Below, in pieces: positions 18,859-27,567 of a stretch of DNA of 64,000 bases. The notes under the pieces are model-generated. The model did not search any database. It was not told where the DNA came from and was given only the letters and a program-made list of their open reading frames with translations. Numbering within the stretch: position 1 is the first letter of the stretch; each line of letters opens with the position of its first letter. The position numbers and the translations under genes are program-made. This DNA is from Acinetobacter sp. S54. Its GTDB lineage: Bacteria > Pseudomonadota > Gammaproteobacteria > Pseudomonadales > Moraxellaceae. Where the stretch lies: positions 1 to 64,000 of the forward strand of contig NZ_JACVUI010000014.1 of the NCBI RefSeq assembly GCF_016624945.1, written 5' to 3'.

Positions 18859-19968
18859 GTGCAACAATACGCGCCTACGCTACAACGAGCTTTACTGTTC
18901 GGATTACTCATTATCCTGCTTTTTTTGGGATTTAATATCCTGAAATACTTTATTGTTCCTGTAGTTTGGGCAGCCATTATTGCGTATATGACTTGGCCAA
19001 TTTATCAATCAGTACAACGGCTCTGTGGCGCTCAGCGTCCCAATCTCAACGCCTCTATCATGATTTTACTAATCATTCTGGTCATTGGTGTACCGCTAAC
19101 CTTTGGCGTCTTTATGTTACAACATGAGGGGCGCAATCTGTTTTTTGAACTGCAAAAACAGATTTTCTCAGGACATCTGGATGCCCCGGATTTTATTCGT
19201 GAACTTCCAATTATAGGTAAGGAAATTTCACGAATTTTAAATGATATTAATAATGACCCCAATAGTATTACTCAGAATGTAGCCGCGTGGATTCAGGGGC
19301 ATATGGGTTATGGACGTTTTGTATTAAGTGAGATCAGTCGAAATCTAGTCAAACTAGGTTTTGCATTGTTATCCCTGTATTTCTTCTATCGTGATGGGCC
19401 GACCATTTTAAATCAGGTTAAAAAAGCCATGGAAATGGTCATTGGTCCACGTGTCCATCATTATATGGACACCATTTCTGAAACCACTCGTGCGGTTGTA
19501 TATGGAGTCGGTTTAACCGCAGTAGCACAGGCAATTTTGGCCGGTTTAAGTTACTTTATAGCGGGTGTTCCCAATCCGATGGTATTGACTATTGTTACCT
19601 TTTTATTAGCTCTGATTCCTTTTGGGACACCTGTTGCATATACATCGGTCGCACTTTGGTTATTTTCTCAGGATCACATGATGGGAGCCATTGGGGTTAT
19701 GCTGTGGGGGGTCTGTATCGTCAGCACCTCTGACAATGTGATTCGTCCTTTGGTGATTTCTGGCGCAACCAAGATCCCATTCCTGCTTATTATGTTTGGC
19801 GTACTTGGTGGTTTAGCAAGTTTTGGTCTAATCGGTTTATTTATTGGCCCTGTGATTTTGGCAATTCTACTTGCAATCTGGCGTGAATGGTTACATGAAA
19901 ATATTGAACCTGAACCTATGCCGAAAACCACTATGATTTATGATGATCTGGATGATCCCAAAATTTAA
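18859..19968 (+). CDS. AI-2E family (PerM-like) transporter
   Basis: A 369-residue inner membrane protein with about eight hydrophobic segments: two near the N-terminus (residues 10-90), a soluble segment of about 100 residues, then a cluster from 160 onwards. Typical motifs include ISRNLVKLGFALLSLYFFYRDG, IPFGTPVAY and SDNVIRPLVISG. The family includes TqsA and Na+/H+ antiporters; the substrate here is unknown. Translation begins at GTG 18859 behind a GAGAG ribosome binding site. Confidence 0.9.
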   Translation: MQQYAPTLQRALLFGLLIILLFLGFNILKYFIVPVVWAAIIAYMTWPIYQSVQRLCGAQRPNLNASIMILLIILVIGVPLTFGVFMLQHEGRNLFFELQKQIFSGHLDAPDFIRELPIIGKEISRILNDINNDPNSITQNVAAWIQGHMGYGRFVLSEISRNLVKLGFALLSLYFFYRDGPTILNQVKKAMEMVIGPRVHHYMDTISETTRAVVYGVGLTAVAQAILAGLSYFIAGVPNPMVLTIVTFLLALIPFGTPVAYTSVALWLFSQDHMMGAIGVMLWGVCIVSTSDNVIRPLVISGATKIPFLLIMFGVLGGLASFGLIGLFIGPVILAILLAIWREWLHENIEPEPMPKTTMIYDDLDDPKI

Positions 19969-20270
19969 TTTTGAAATATGTTAAACCTACAGGCTCAGGA
20001 TTTTAGAGGCTCCATAATGAGTCACATTAATACTGAGCTTATCTGAATATGCACTTCCATTTTTTGCAAAGATATTTGCTTTTGCTCTATTTTTTCATTT
20101 TCAAAAATCTTTATGAAATTCAAGTTTCTTATTTATATTTAATTACTTAAGTATGATTGTTACATGGTATGGACATAAAACGAACGTAACTTACAAGCCA
20201 GACTGGCATGATAAGAATCACTGTAATTCAAACCTAAGTTAAATTTTTACAAGAAACAAAGAGGCTTACA
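19969..20270. other. Intergenic region
   Basis: A 302-base AT-rich spacer before the NAD(P)-binding protein gene, presumably with its promoter. A ribosome binding site (aagagg) precedes the ATG at 20271. No repeat, RNA gene or clear terminator for the upstream transporter gene was found. Confidence 0.4.
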
Positions 20271-20882
20271 ATGAAAATCGCTTTAATTGGTGCAACGGGT
20301 ATGGCAGGTTCACGTATTTTGGAAGAATTGGTTTCACGTGGTCATTATGTCAAAGCTATTGCACGAGACACGCATAAAGTGGCAGATACTGAGCGGGTGA
20401 TGGCAGTTAATGTCGATTTAAATGATCATGAGGGTTTAGTAGACGCTTTAAAAGGACAAGATGCCGTCATAAGTGCAGTTCGTTTTCAGGGTCTAGATGC
20501 TCATGCACTGATTCAAGCGGTGCGTGACTCCAAAGTAAAACGTTATTTAGTCGTGGGTGGAGCAGGAAGTTTAAATGCACCCCATCAAAATATTCGCGTT
20601 TTAGATACCCCTGATTTTCCTGAGGCATATAAACCAGAAGCAGAAGCAGCCGCCACTTTTTTGGATAAACTCAAAGAAGTAAATGATCTCGACTGGACTT
20701 TCATTTCACCTTCTGCCGAGTTTGGTCCAGGCAAACGTACAGGTGAATTTCGCTTAGGCAAGGATGAGCTGTTGGTAGGTGATGAAGGAAGTAAAATTTC
20801 AGCCGAAGATTTTGCAGTTGCCTTGGCTGATGAGCTTGAGCAAAACAATCATATCCAACAGCGTTTTACAGTCGGTTATTAA
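20271..20882 (+). CDS. NAD(P)-binding oxidoreductase of the SDR/NmrA-like type
   Basis: A 203-residue protein with an N-terminal Rossmann motif (IALIGATGMAGSRILEEL, residues 3-20), a DAVISAVRF segment and a conserved VVGGAGSL. This is the layout of the small atypical SDR family (YwnB/BVR-B-like), which lacks a standard YxxxK motif. Likely a flavin- or quinone-related reductase or a redox sensor, but the substrate is unknown. A strong terminator follows. Confidence 0.88.
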   Translation: MKIALIGATGMAGSRILEELVSRGHYVKAIARDTHKVADTERVMAVNVDLNDHEGLVDALKGQDAVISAVRFQGLDAHALIQAVRDSKVKRYLVVGGAGSLNAPHQNIRVLDTPDFPEAYKPEAEAAATFLDKLKEVNDLDWTFISPSAEFGPGKRTGEFRLGKDELLVGDEGSKISAEDFAVALADELEQNNHIQQRFTVGY

Positions 20883-20902
20883 GATCATACAACGTGTTTT
20901 TT

Positions 20903-20934
20903 AAAGGAAGCGAAGGATTCGCTTCCTTTTTATT
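20903..20934 (+). terminator. Rho-independent terminator
   Basis: Twelve-base stem (aaaggaagcgaa / ttcgcttccttt) with a three-base loop (gga), followed by more T. Confidence 0.85.
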
Positions 20935-20986
20935 GGATCGGGATTGACAGTGTTTTAAAAAAAGCCCAACCTCAACAAAAATATAA

Positions 20987-23155
20987 ATGAACTACCCACA
21001 ATTCATGAATGGTCTCATCCGTTTTTTAAAGCATTACAATTTTAATGCGACGCTGGTTTATTGCTTTCAAATATTGATTGTTCTCACTGGCACCACATTG
21101 GGATTGCGCTGGCTCGGACATAATGAGCTGATCGTACCTGTTACATTGGGGGCGATTGCAACAGCATTGACGGACTTTGATGATCGTTTGAGTATTCGGC
21201 TTAGAAATTTATTTTATGTTGCCGCCTTATTTTTTGCTGTCAGTAGCATTTTAGAGTTTTTAGCCCCTTATAAATTTTTACTAATTTTATATTTATCCCT
21301 CTCTAGTGGTTTTCTGATTTTACTGGGTTCACTGGGTCAACGTTATGCGACCATTTCGTTTGGCACTATTTTACTTTCGGTATATAGCCTTTTTGGTTTA
21401 GGTGAATATCAGCATTGGTATCAACAGCCAATTTATTTTGTTTACGGCGTAGTGTGGTATGGTTTCACCTCAATTGTCTTTTTTCTCATAAAACCGACGC
21501 TTCCCGTTCAAGACAATCTTTCACAAGTATTTAGTCATTTATCTGATGTACTCATGACTAAAGCCCGCTTATTTGACCCAGATAATAAAGATAATGTTGA
21601 GCCATTATTATTCGAACTCTCAACTGAACATGCGCAAGTGGTTCATTATTTAAATATTAGTAAAGCATCCTTATTAACACGACTCAAAGCATCACGAGTC
21701 AATAAAAATAGTATTTATTGGCTACATTTATATTTTGTAGCGCAAGATATTCACGAAAAGGTGAGTGCCAATTATTTACATTATGAACAGATCCAGCAAA
21801 ACTTTAGTCGTAGTGATCTCATCTTTCGGTTCCAAAAGAATATTCGGTTATTGGCACTTTCCTGTCAGCAATTATCTGAATGTATCTTAGGTAATGAAGC
21901 ATTTACGCCCAGTCTTGATCCGACGCATGCGTTACAAAATCTGGAGCTTTCCCTACAGGACTGGATTCAGGATCATCCCCATAATACCGAAGTCAAAAAT
22001 CTGCAATTGATTGTAAAAAATTTGAAAGATTTGCACGATCAACTGAGTCACTTACAAAATGTGCAATTTACCTATGCTTATCGTTTTGAACAACATGTCG
22101 ATAATTTAAATCTACTGGATGATGACATTCATGGCTTTAAAGATTTATGGCTTAAATTCAAACAACATTTAACGCCAAAGTCTGCCCTATTTCGCCATGC
22201 AACGCGTATTGCTTTTGTCTTTGCAGCAGGCTCACTGGTTTCACTTTTACCATTTGCCCAAAATGGTTATTGGATTGTTCTAACCAGTTTATTTGTCTGT
22301 CAGGTGACATACTTTGCGACCAAAAGTCGTTTAAAACTACGAACGTTAGGCACATTACTTGGTGTGATTTTAGGGCTGCCGATTTTATATTTTGTGCCCA
22401 GTGTCGAAGGCCAACTGATCATTACGATCATTTGTGGCGTGTACTTTTTCTATCTGCGTCAAAAGAAATATGCTCTTGCGACGTCTATGGCAACCTTGAT
22501 GGTTTTACTAATTTTTAATTTAAAAGGATTTGGTTACAGTATTATCGCTCCCCGAATTATGGATACTCTCATTGGCTGTGCCATCGCATGGTTTGCCGTG
22601 AGTTTTATCTGGCCCGACTGGAACTTTCGCAATATTTCTAACAATATTAAAAAAAGTAGTCATGCCAGTATGACTTACTTAAAAGCGGTACTGGATCAAT
22701 ATCAATTTGGCTGTACCAATAGTGTTGAATATCGCACGGCAAGACGGTTGGCACATAATGCACAGACTGAACTCTCCAGCATGATTTCCAGCTTAAGTGC
22801 TGAGCCGCACCCGAATCAGGAATTGATTCATTCTGCGTTTCGATATTTGGTTTACAGCCATAGTCAACTCAGTTATATCTCAGCATTAGGGAGCCACCGT
22901 GAAAAAATCGATGATCAGGACGTTATGGATTTACTAATTTGGTGCACTCAAACACTGCAACAGACTTTATTGGAACAAAAAATACTTCCTACTCAAGAAA
23001 TAGAGCGCAAGTTATCAGAAATTCAGCACCTTTCTGAACAGAATTCGACGTCGGATTACCTGATGCTAATTTTAAAACAAATCAGTTTATTGCTTGAAAC
23101 TTTACCTGAATTATTGATGTTGCAAAATAAACTACTCACTCTAGAAATTAAATAA
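20987..23155 (+). CDS. FUSC/YccS family membrane protein
   Basis: A 722-residue protein with two blocks of membrane segments (about residues 15-170 and 395-530), each followed by a long soluble helical region, the plan of the YccS/YhfK (FUSC) family. FUSC proteins resemble aromatic acid exporters (AaeB) and fusaric acid resistance proteins. The second block begins ATRIAFVFAAGSLVSLL and includes WIVLTSLFVCQVTY. It has no membrane fusion protein partner here, in line with YccS-type members. The ATG at 20987 has no clear Shine-Dalgarno. Confidence 0.9.
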   Translation: MNYPQFMNGLIRFLKHYNFNATLVYCFQILIVLTGTTLGLRWLGHNELIVPVTLGAIATALTDFDDRLSIRLRNLFYVAALFFAVSSILEFLAPYKFLLILYLSLSSGFLILLGSLGQRYATISFGTILLSVYSLFGLGEYQHWYQQPIYFVYGVVWYGFTSIVFFLIKPTLPVQDNLSQVFSHLSDVLMTKARLFDPDNKDNVEPLLFELSTEHAQVVHYLNISKASLLTRLKASRVNKNSIYWLHLYFVAQDIHEKVSANYLHYEQIQQNFSRSDLIFRFQKNIRLLALSCQQLSECILGNEAFTPSLDPTHALQNLELSLQDWIQDHPHNTEVKNLQLIVKNLKDLHDQLSHLQNVQFTYAYRFEQHVDNLNLLDDDIHGFKDLWLKFKQHLTPKSALFRHATRIAFVFAAGSLVSLLPFAQNGYWIVLTSLFVCQVTYFATKSRLKLRTLGTLLGVILGLPILYFVPSVEGQLIITIICGVYFFYLRQKKYALATSMATLMVLLIFNLKGFGYSIIAPRIMDTLIGCAIAWFAVSFIWPDWNFRNISNNIKKSSHASMTYLKAVLDQYQFGCTNSVEYRTARRLAHNAQTELSSMISSLSAEPHPNQELIHSAFRYLVYSHSQLSYISALGSHREKIDDQDVMDLLIWCTQTLQQTLLEQKILPTQEIERKLSEIQHLSEQNSTSDYLMLILKQISLLLETLPELLMLQNKLLTLEIK

Positions 23156-23225
23156 ATTCCGTTTTTGTTTAGCTTTAGATCGATCTGGGCTACACTCGGA
23201 TTTTGTTTATATTTTAGAGCAACGT

Positions 23226-23525
23226 ATGAACGTAAACACTTTACGCATTGTTGGATTCTTAGAAGGCCTATCTTTTTTATTGCTCCTCTTTATTGCGATG
23301 CCACTCAAATATATTTGGGATAATCCGCTTTGGGTCAAATATGTCGGTATGGGACATGGCCTGTTATTTATTTTATTTCTATTGGTCTTATTGGTGGTAT
23401 GCCAGCGTATGAAATGGTCGGTTCATATGTTTATTCTCGGCTTTATTGCTTCTATCTTACCCTTTGGCCCTTTTGTTTTTGATCATAAATTAAAACGCTA
23501 TAGCCCTCCTGTTTCCGATGCATAA
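23226..23525 (+). CDS. DUF3817 domain small membrane protein
   Basis: A 99-residue protein with three membrane segments. The N-terminal RIVGFLEGLSFLLLLFIAMPLKY and the GMGHGLLFILFL segment are the hallmark of the DUF3817 family. Function unknown; members are often found next to transporters. It ends in a bidirectional terminator shared with the convergent drug transporter gene. Confidence 0.85.
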   Translation: MNVNTLRIVGFLEGLSFLLLLFIAMPLKYIWDNPLWVKYVGMGHGLLFILFLLVLLVVCQRMKWSVHMFILGFIASILPFGPFVFDHKLKRYSPPVSDA

Positions 23526-23556
23526 AAAAAGGCGAATCCGTGGATTCGCCTTTTTT
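23524..23556. terminator. Bidirectional terminator between convergent genes
   Basis: Stem ggcgaatcc / ggattcgcc with a two-base loop, flanked by an A-run and a T-run, so it can work on both strands. It overlaps the stop codon of the minus-strand transporter gene. Confidence 0.9.
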
Positions 23557-24784
23557 AAAACTGTCCTTCCTGATGGCGCTGTTGCATCACATCTATCAAT
23601 ATCTGTTTGGGTTTGACAAACCACATAACAATCAAAACTAAACATGCCAAACTAAATGCCATGATATGAAAATGTACATAGAGCTCACGCACCATTTCAA
23701 TCATCATAAAAAAGCTCAGCATCAATAACATAGATACTGCTGCAGCCACTGTTCCTTTACTAATTTCAGATGACATCAAGGCAAATCGATACATTACTGA
23801 AAAACTGATACCCTCACCAAAACTAATCAACGTCATGCCAACTAATAGACAGAGCACCAAATACTGTTGCCAAATTGCACCAATGACTAAAATAAGCGTG
23901 CCTAATAACATAATTGGCAAACCCATTAAAATGGTTTTTCCTAAAGGATAACGGTCAATAATTTTAATCAACACTATATTTCCCAGAATCAGCCCGATAA
24001 ATACCGGAAACTGCGCCAAACCATATTGCACACTACTAAACTTGAGTTCTTCGACTAACATCACAGGTGACAAAGCAATCCATAGCATCAGAGGTAAGCT
24101 CACCAAAGGTAAGGCCAGTGTGAGACCTAGAAACTTTTTATCAGTGTAGATTTTTTTAAAATCATCAAATAGATAAATAAAGGGTTGACGAGTCACACTC
24201 TGCTGCTGACTCGGCATTTTTGCTTTTAGCCCAAACCAGCTAATAAATGCCAACACCGCAATCGCAACAAAACCCCAGTGCCATGATACATAATCAATCA
24301 TGAATGCACCTAGCACAGGCCCAAGCAACGGTGCAAGTAAGGAAATATTAGCCATTAACGCCATGACTTTAATGGCATCGCGTTCTTCAAAGCTTTCCTG
24401 AATTGCGGCATACCCGACCGCCGCAATCACCGTCAGTCCAATTCCTTGTAAAAAGCGCAAGCTTAGAAATTGCGCCATATTCTGCGTTAATAAAATCAGC
24501 AGACAGCAAATACCAAAAAATAACGCACCACTCAGTAAAACTTTTTTACGCCCTAAACGATCCGAAAGTGGGCCGAGCAACCAAGCCACGCTTGCACCAC
24601 CCAACAAATAAAAAGACATAGACGATGGTACCCATGTAGAACTGACACCAAAATCCTGTGTAATGGCCAGCATTGCTGGCTGAATTAAATCATTGCCAAT
24701 ATAAACCGCAAGTTCAAACAGAACTAAAGCCAGCGGAAACATTAAGGTCTTACGATTTAATGTTGTCGTTTGCATATCTTGCAT
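23555..24784 (-). CDS. craA: MFS multidrug/chloramphenicol efflux transporter, MdfA/CraA type
   Basis: A 409-residue inner membrane protein with 12 hydrophobic segments. The first helix (LFELAVYIGNDLIQP) holds the Glu and Asp pair that MdfA uses for proton coupling and cation binding, and motif A is GPLSDRLGRKKV. The segments FLQGIGLTVIAAVGYAAIQE and MALMANISLLAPLLGPVLGA are very close to MdfA of E. coli and CraA, the intrinsic chloramphenicol pump of Acinetobacter baumannii. Export of chloramphenicol is expected from the family; the drug range here is untested. A TGCTGA dyad lies about 110 bases upstream. Confidence 0.85.
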   Translation of the reverse strand: MQDMQTTTLNRKTLMFPLALVLFELAVYIGNDLIQPAMLAITQDFGVSSTWVPSSMSFYLLGGASVAWLLGPLSDRLGRKKVLLSGALFFGICCLLILLTQNMAQFLSLRFLQGIGLTVIAAVGYAAIQESFEERDAIKVMALMANISLLAPLLGPVLGAFMIDYVSWHWGFVAIAVLAFISWFGLKAKMPSQQQSVTRQPFIYLFDDFKKIYTDKKFLGLTLALPLVSLPLMLWIALSPVMLVEELKFSSVQYGLAQFPVFIGLILGNIVLIKIIDRYPLGKTILMGLPIMLLGTLILVIGAIWQQYLVLCLLVGMTLISFGEGISFSVMYRFALMSSEISKGTVAAAVSMLLMLSFFMMIEMVRELYVHFHIMAFSLACLVLIVMWFVKPKQILIDVMQQRHQEGQF

Positions 24785-25293
24785 TTTGATCTACTTATTC
24801 AAGATGTCTGTTTAATGCTGAACATTATTTTTGATCAATATACGCCAGCCCAATGACAAACACTGAGTTTTAAAAAGTTGGATTTTTAATGTGCTGAACA
24901 CTCAGCAATAAAACACTGTATTCACAAAGTGTCTAAATTTTGAGGAGAAAATAACAACGTGAGATTTGGTAAATGCACATTACCATGATTTATGAAAAAA
25001 TCTGGCGTCAACATAGCATTTTTTATTTTAAGCGTCGATATTAAAGTGTTAAATAAGAGATAACACTATTATTTCATTCATATTTTTTTAATACTTCGCC
25101 CCCAATTATGCTCTATATAACTGTGGTTAAACACGAAGTTATCCACAGTTTGAGTTAAAAAACAAACACAAGGATGACTTATGCCTTTTTATTATTGACT
25201 TTTAAGCAATAATATTTTGCATATTAATGCATTTTTTAAAAACAATAAACACCCTATAGTCATCCTCATTCATTTTAAAAATTAGGTATTCCC
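24785..25293. other. Long divergent intergenic region with two dyads
   Basis: About 509 AT-rich bases between craA and mdaB. It holds a dyad TGCTGA-acac-TCAGCA at 24892-24907 on the craA side and, at 25119-25150, an inverted pair (aactgtgg / ccacagtt) whose right half contains a perfect DnaA box (TTATCCACA, 25139-25147). No protein-coding or RNA gene was recognised. Confidence 0.55.
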
Positions 25294-25884
25294 GTGAGTC
25301 ATATTTTCATCGTAAACGGTGCAAAAGCGTTTGCACATTCCAATGGACAATTAAATGATACTTTGACAAATCTGGCACAGAGTCATTTAACCCAGTTAGG
25401 TCATGATGTCAAAGTGACGCGAGCGGACAGTGATTATGATATCCAAACTGAAATTGAGAAGTATGTCTGGGCAGATGTGGTGATCTATCAAATGCCGGGT
25501 TGGTGGATGGGCGCACCCTGGACCATGAAAAAATATATTGATGACGTATTTACCATCGGCCATGGCGTACTGTATGCCAGTGATGGACGTAGCCGTTCGG
25601 ATGATTCTAAAAAATATGGTTCGGGTGGATTGATTCAAGGAAAAAAATATATGTTGTCGTTGACATGGAATGCTCCAATTGAAGCCTTTAATGATCCTGA
25701 TCAATTTTTTCACGGCGTCGGCGTAGATGGAGTTTATCTTCCTTTTCATAAGGCAAACCAATTTTTGGGAATGGACTCACTCCCCACTTTTATCGTCAAT
25801 GATGTGATTAAAATGCCAAACGTGCCGAGCTATCTGGACGCGTATAAAGCCCATTTAGATCAATTTTTTAAAACTGAAGATTGA
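25294..25884 (+). CDS. mdaB: NAD(P)H-dependent quinone oxidoreductase MdaB
   Basis: A 196-residue flavodoxin-fold enzyme. MdaB reduces quinones with NADPH by two electrons, avoiding semiquinone radicals. Visible motifs: KAFAHSNGQLNDTL (FAD phosphate loop), YQMPGWWMGAPWTMKKYIDDVF and the LSLTWNAPIEAF region, all close to E. coli MdaB. Translation starts at GTG 25294 behind a weak AGG site. The next gene, 13 bases later, is a YgiN-like quinol monooxygenase, as in the mdaB-ygiN pair of E. coli. Confidence 0.92.
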   Translation: MSHIFIVNGAKAFAHSNGQLNDTLTNLAQSHLTQLGHDVKVTRADSDYDIQTEIEKYVWADVVIYQMPGWWMGAPWTMKKYIDDVFTIGHGVLYASDGRSRSDDSKKYGSGGLIQGKKYMLSLTWNAPIEAFNDPDQFFHGVGVDGVYLPFHKANQFLGMDSLPTFIVNDVIKMPNVPSYLDAYKAHLDQFFKTED

Positions 25885-25897
25885 GAAAGAGAATAAT

Positions 25898-26212
25898 ATG
25901 CTGACAATTATTGCAGAAATCCATACTCATGCAGGTTCTGAGCATCGTCAAGCGGTGCTAGATGCCTTTCAAAAAATCATTCCAACAGTGTTGGCAGAAG
26001 ATGGCTGTCAGGGTTATGAAACTTTGGTTGATCATCTTCCTGCAATTAACATGCAAGTGCAAGATGACAATTCGATTATGATGCTGGAAAAATGGAAGAG
26101 TACGAAACACCTAGAAGCACATATGCAAACAGAACACATGCGGCAGCATTTCAATCTAATTAAAGATCATGTGGCAGATGTGAACATTCGTATTTTAGAG
26201 CGTGGAATCTAA
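25898..26212 (+). CDS. YgiN-like putative quinol monooxygenase
   Basis: A 104-residue protein of the antibiotic biosynthesis monooxygenase (ABM) family: a small ferredoxin-like dimer. Start LTIIAEIHTHAGSEHRQAVLDAF, middle GCQGYETLVDH and end HLEAHMQTEHMRQHF match YgiN, which oxidises quinols and forms a redox pair with MdaB. It follows mdaB by 13 bases with its own ribosome binding site (gaaagaga), so they form one operon. Confidence 0.88.
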   Translation: MLTIIAEIHTHAGSEHRQAVLDAFQKIIPTVLAEDGCQGYETLVDHLPAINMQVQDDNSIMMLEKWKSTKHLEAHMQTEHMRQHFNLIKDHVADVNIRILERGI

Positions 26213-26242
26213 CTGCTAAAAAATATCAATAGACGTAAGCTT

Positions 26243-27007
26243 CTACTGATAATAATGCTGTTTTAGATGACGACTATATTCTGTTAAATATGCGTCCAAA
26301 CCTGCATGATGATCCGCCTTTTGCATTGATTTTGCTGTCAACTGTTCAATCTTTGTTTCCAGTAACCGAAGTATCGCGGCTTGTTCTGTTTCAGGCAGTT
26401 GTGCCTTTTCTTTTTGCCGCTTTTTAATTTCCAGATAGTTCTCAGCCCAATGACGTAACGGATCATTTGAATCTACTTGTGCAAACAAATCAGTAATAAG
26501 CAATTCAGGCAGTTGCTGTTGGGTCGCTAACTCTGCTGACATCAATCCACGAATTGAATAAAATACCTTCTTATAAGTAAAATTATCTGCAGTTTGCATT
26601 ACTTTCATGCCGCCTTTTGCCAATGATAAATAATGGTGATACAAGGCACTATACTCAATTCGCTCAAGCAATCCTTCACGAAAAGTCTGCCATTCTGGAA
26701 ATGCATTAAAATAAACAATATGTGCTCTCACCCACTCCAGAACCGTTGGGTTACTTTTTGCGAGTAGTCCAAACATTTTATCCAAGTCATAAGATACAAA
26801 ATCAAAATCGCCATCCATGATTTCGATCAGATCACGATACTTTTTATAGTCAAAATATTGATTTTTACTGGCTAAATGAAAGCCACGAACATCATAGTCA
26901 CTATCAGGACTTGCCATGCCCCATAAGCGACTACCACTTTCAATATAAAATAATGGAATGTCTTGGCGCTGTTGAAATAATTTTTCGATTTCATGATCAA
27001 TATTCAT
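26243..27007 (-). CDS. YcgL/RlaP-type nucleotidyltransferase (DNA polymerase beta superfamily)
   Basis: A 254-residue protein. Residues about 21-40 carry the nucleotidyltransferase core (ESGSRLWGMASPDSDYDVRGF): a GS motif followed by D-x-D, the metal-binding pair. A downstream DGDFDFVSYDL adds the third acidic position. The rest is helical. This is the COG3541/PF10127 family, named RlaP in comparative work on RNA repair, where it is often linked to RtcB-like ligases. No ligase gene lies here, so this copy is solitary. Nucleotide and target are unknown. Confidence 0.85.
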   Translation of the reverse strand: MNIDHEIEKLFQQRQDIPLFYIESGSRLWGMASPDSDYDVRGFHLASKNQYFDYKKYRDLIEIMDGDFDFVSYDLDKMFGLLAKSNPTVLEWVRAHIVYFNAFPEWQTFREGLLERIEYSALYHHYLSLAKGGMKVMQTADNFTYKKVFYSIRGLMSAELATQQQLPELLITDLFAQVDSNDPLRHWAENYLEIKKRQKEKAQLPETEQAAILRLLETKIEQLTAKSMQKADHHAGLDAYLTEYSRHLKQHYYQ

Positions 27008-27098
27008 TGTTATAAATTTCTCATAATAAAAAAGCGCATCTTTCGATACACTTTTTACCTAAATTTTTCTATTTATTCAAGTAATAAAGCCTAATCCA

Positions 27099-27476
27099 TT
27101 AAGAACACATCTGTTTCTGAAAACCTCGCGTATTCTTCCCTCTAGCACATTGATAACTTTGCTGTTTGTTTTGCAACTGCCACTTTTTATCATCTAACTT
27201 AAATAGATATTCAGTCTTGATCGCGGACACCGAATCATCCATCAAACCTGTTTGAATTACAGTAATTCTGGAAACAGTTGGCGATTCAACACGATTAAAT
27301 ACTTGTTGAATCGACGCATTCTGATGTTCTTTAGTAATCTCAGGTTGTGCTTTTAAAACCTGTTGCATTGGGCTTTCTCCGCCACCGAATGACATGAGTT
27401 TTGTTGTAGTCGCACAACCCATCATCAATCCCAAACATAATCCTGAAATCGCAAGTAAACGTAACATCTTTTTCAC
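27099..27476 (-). CDS. Small predicted lipoprotein
   Basis: A protein of about 125 residues with a signal peptide and lipobox LMMGC (Cys about residue 17), followed by ATTTKLMSFGGGESPMQQ. The rest has two cysteines near the C-terminus (QSYQCARGKN, QMCS). Start codon is uncertain: GTG at 27476 gives a typical MKKMLRLL lipoprotein start, ATG at 27467 gives MLRLL, and TTG at 27488 would add four residues. No known domain. Function unknown. Confidence 0.68.
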   Translation of the reverse strand: MKKMLRLLAISGLCLGLMMGCATTTKLMSFGGGESPMQQVLKAQPEITKEHQNASIQQVFNRVESPTVSRITVIQTGLMDDSVSAIKTEYLFKLDDKKWQLQNKQQSYQCARGKNTRGFQKQMCS

Positions 27477-27567
27477 ACATCTAATCAATCAAAAGGCGTA
27501 GCTTTATGATGCTACGCCAATGCCAATTACACTGTAGAAACTATGTAGCTTCTAGAAAATGCTGACC

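Noticed and set aside
25396..25761. 121-codon open frame opposite mdaB
   Set aside because: Antisense to a well-supported enzyme gene; composition is that of a shadow frame.
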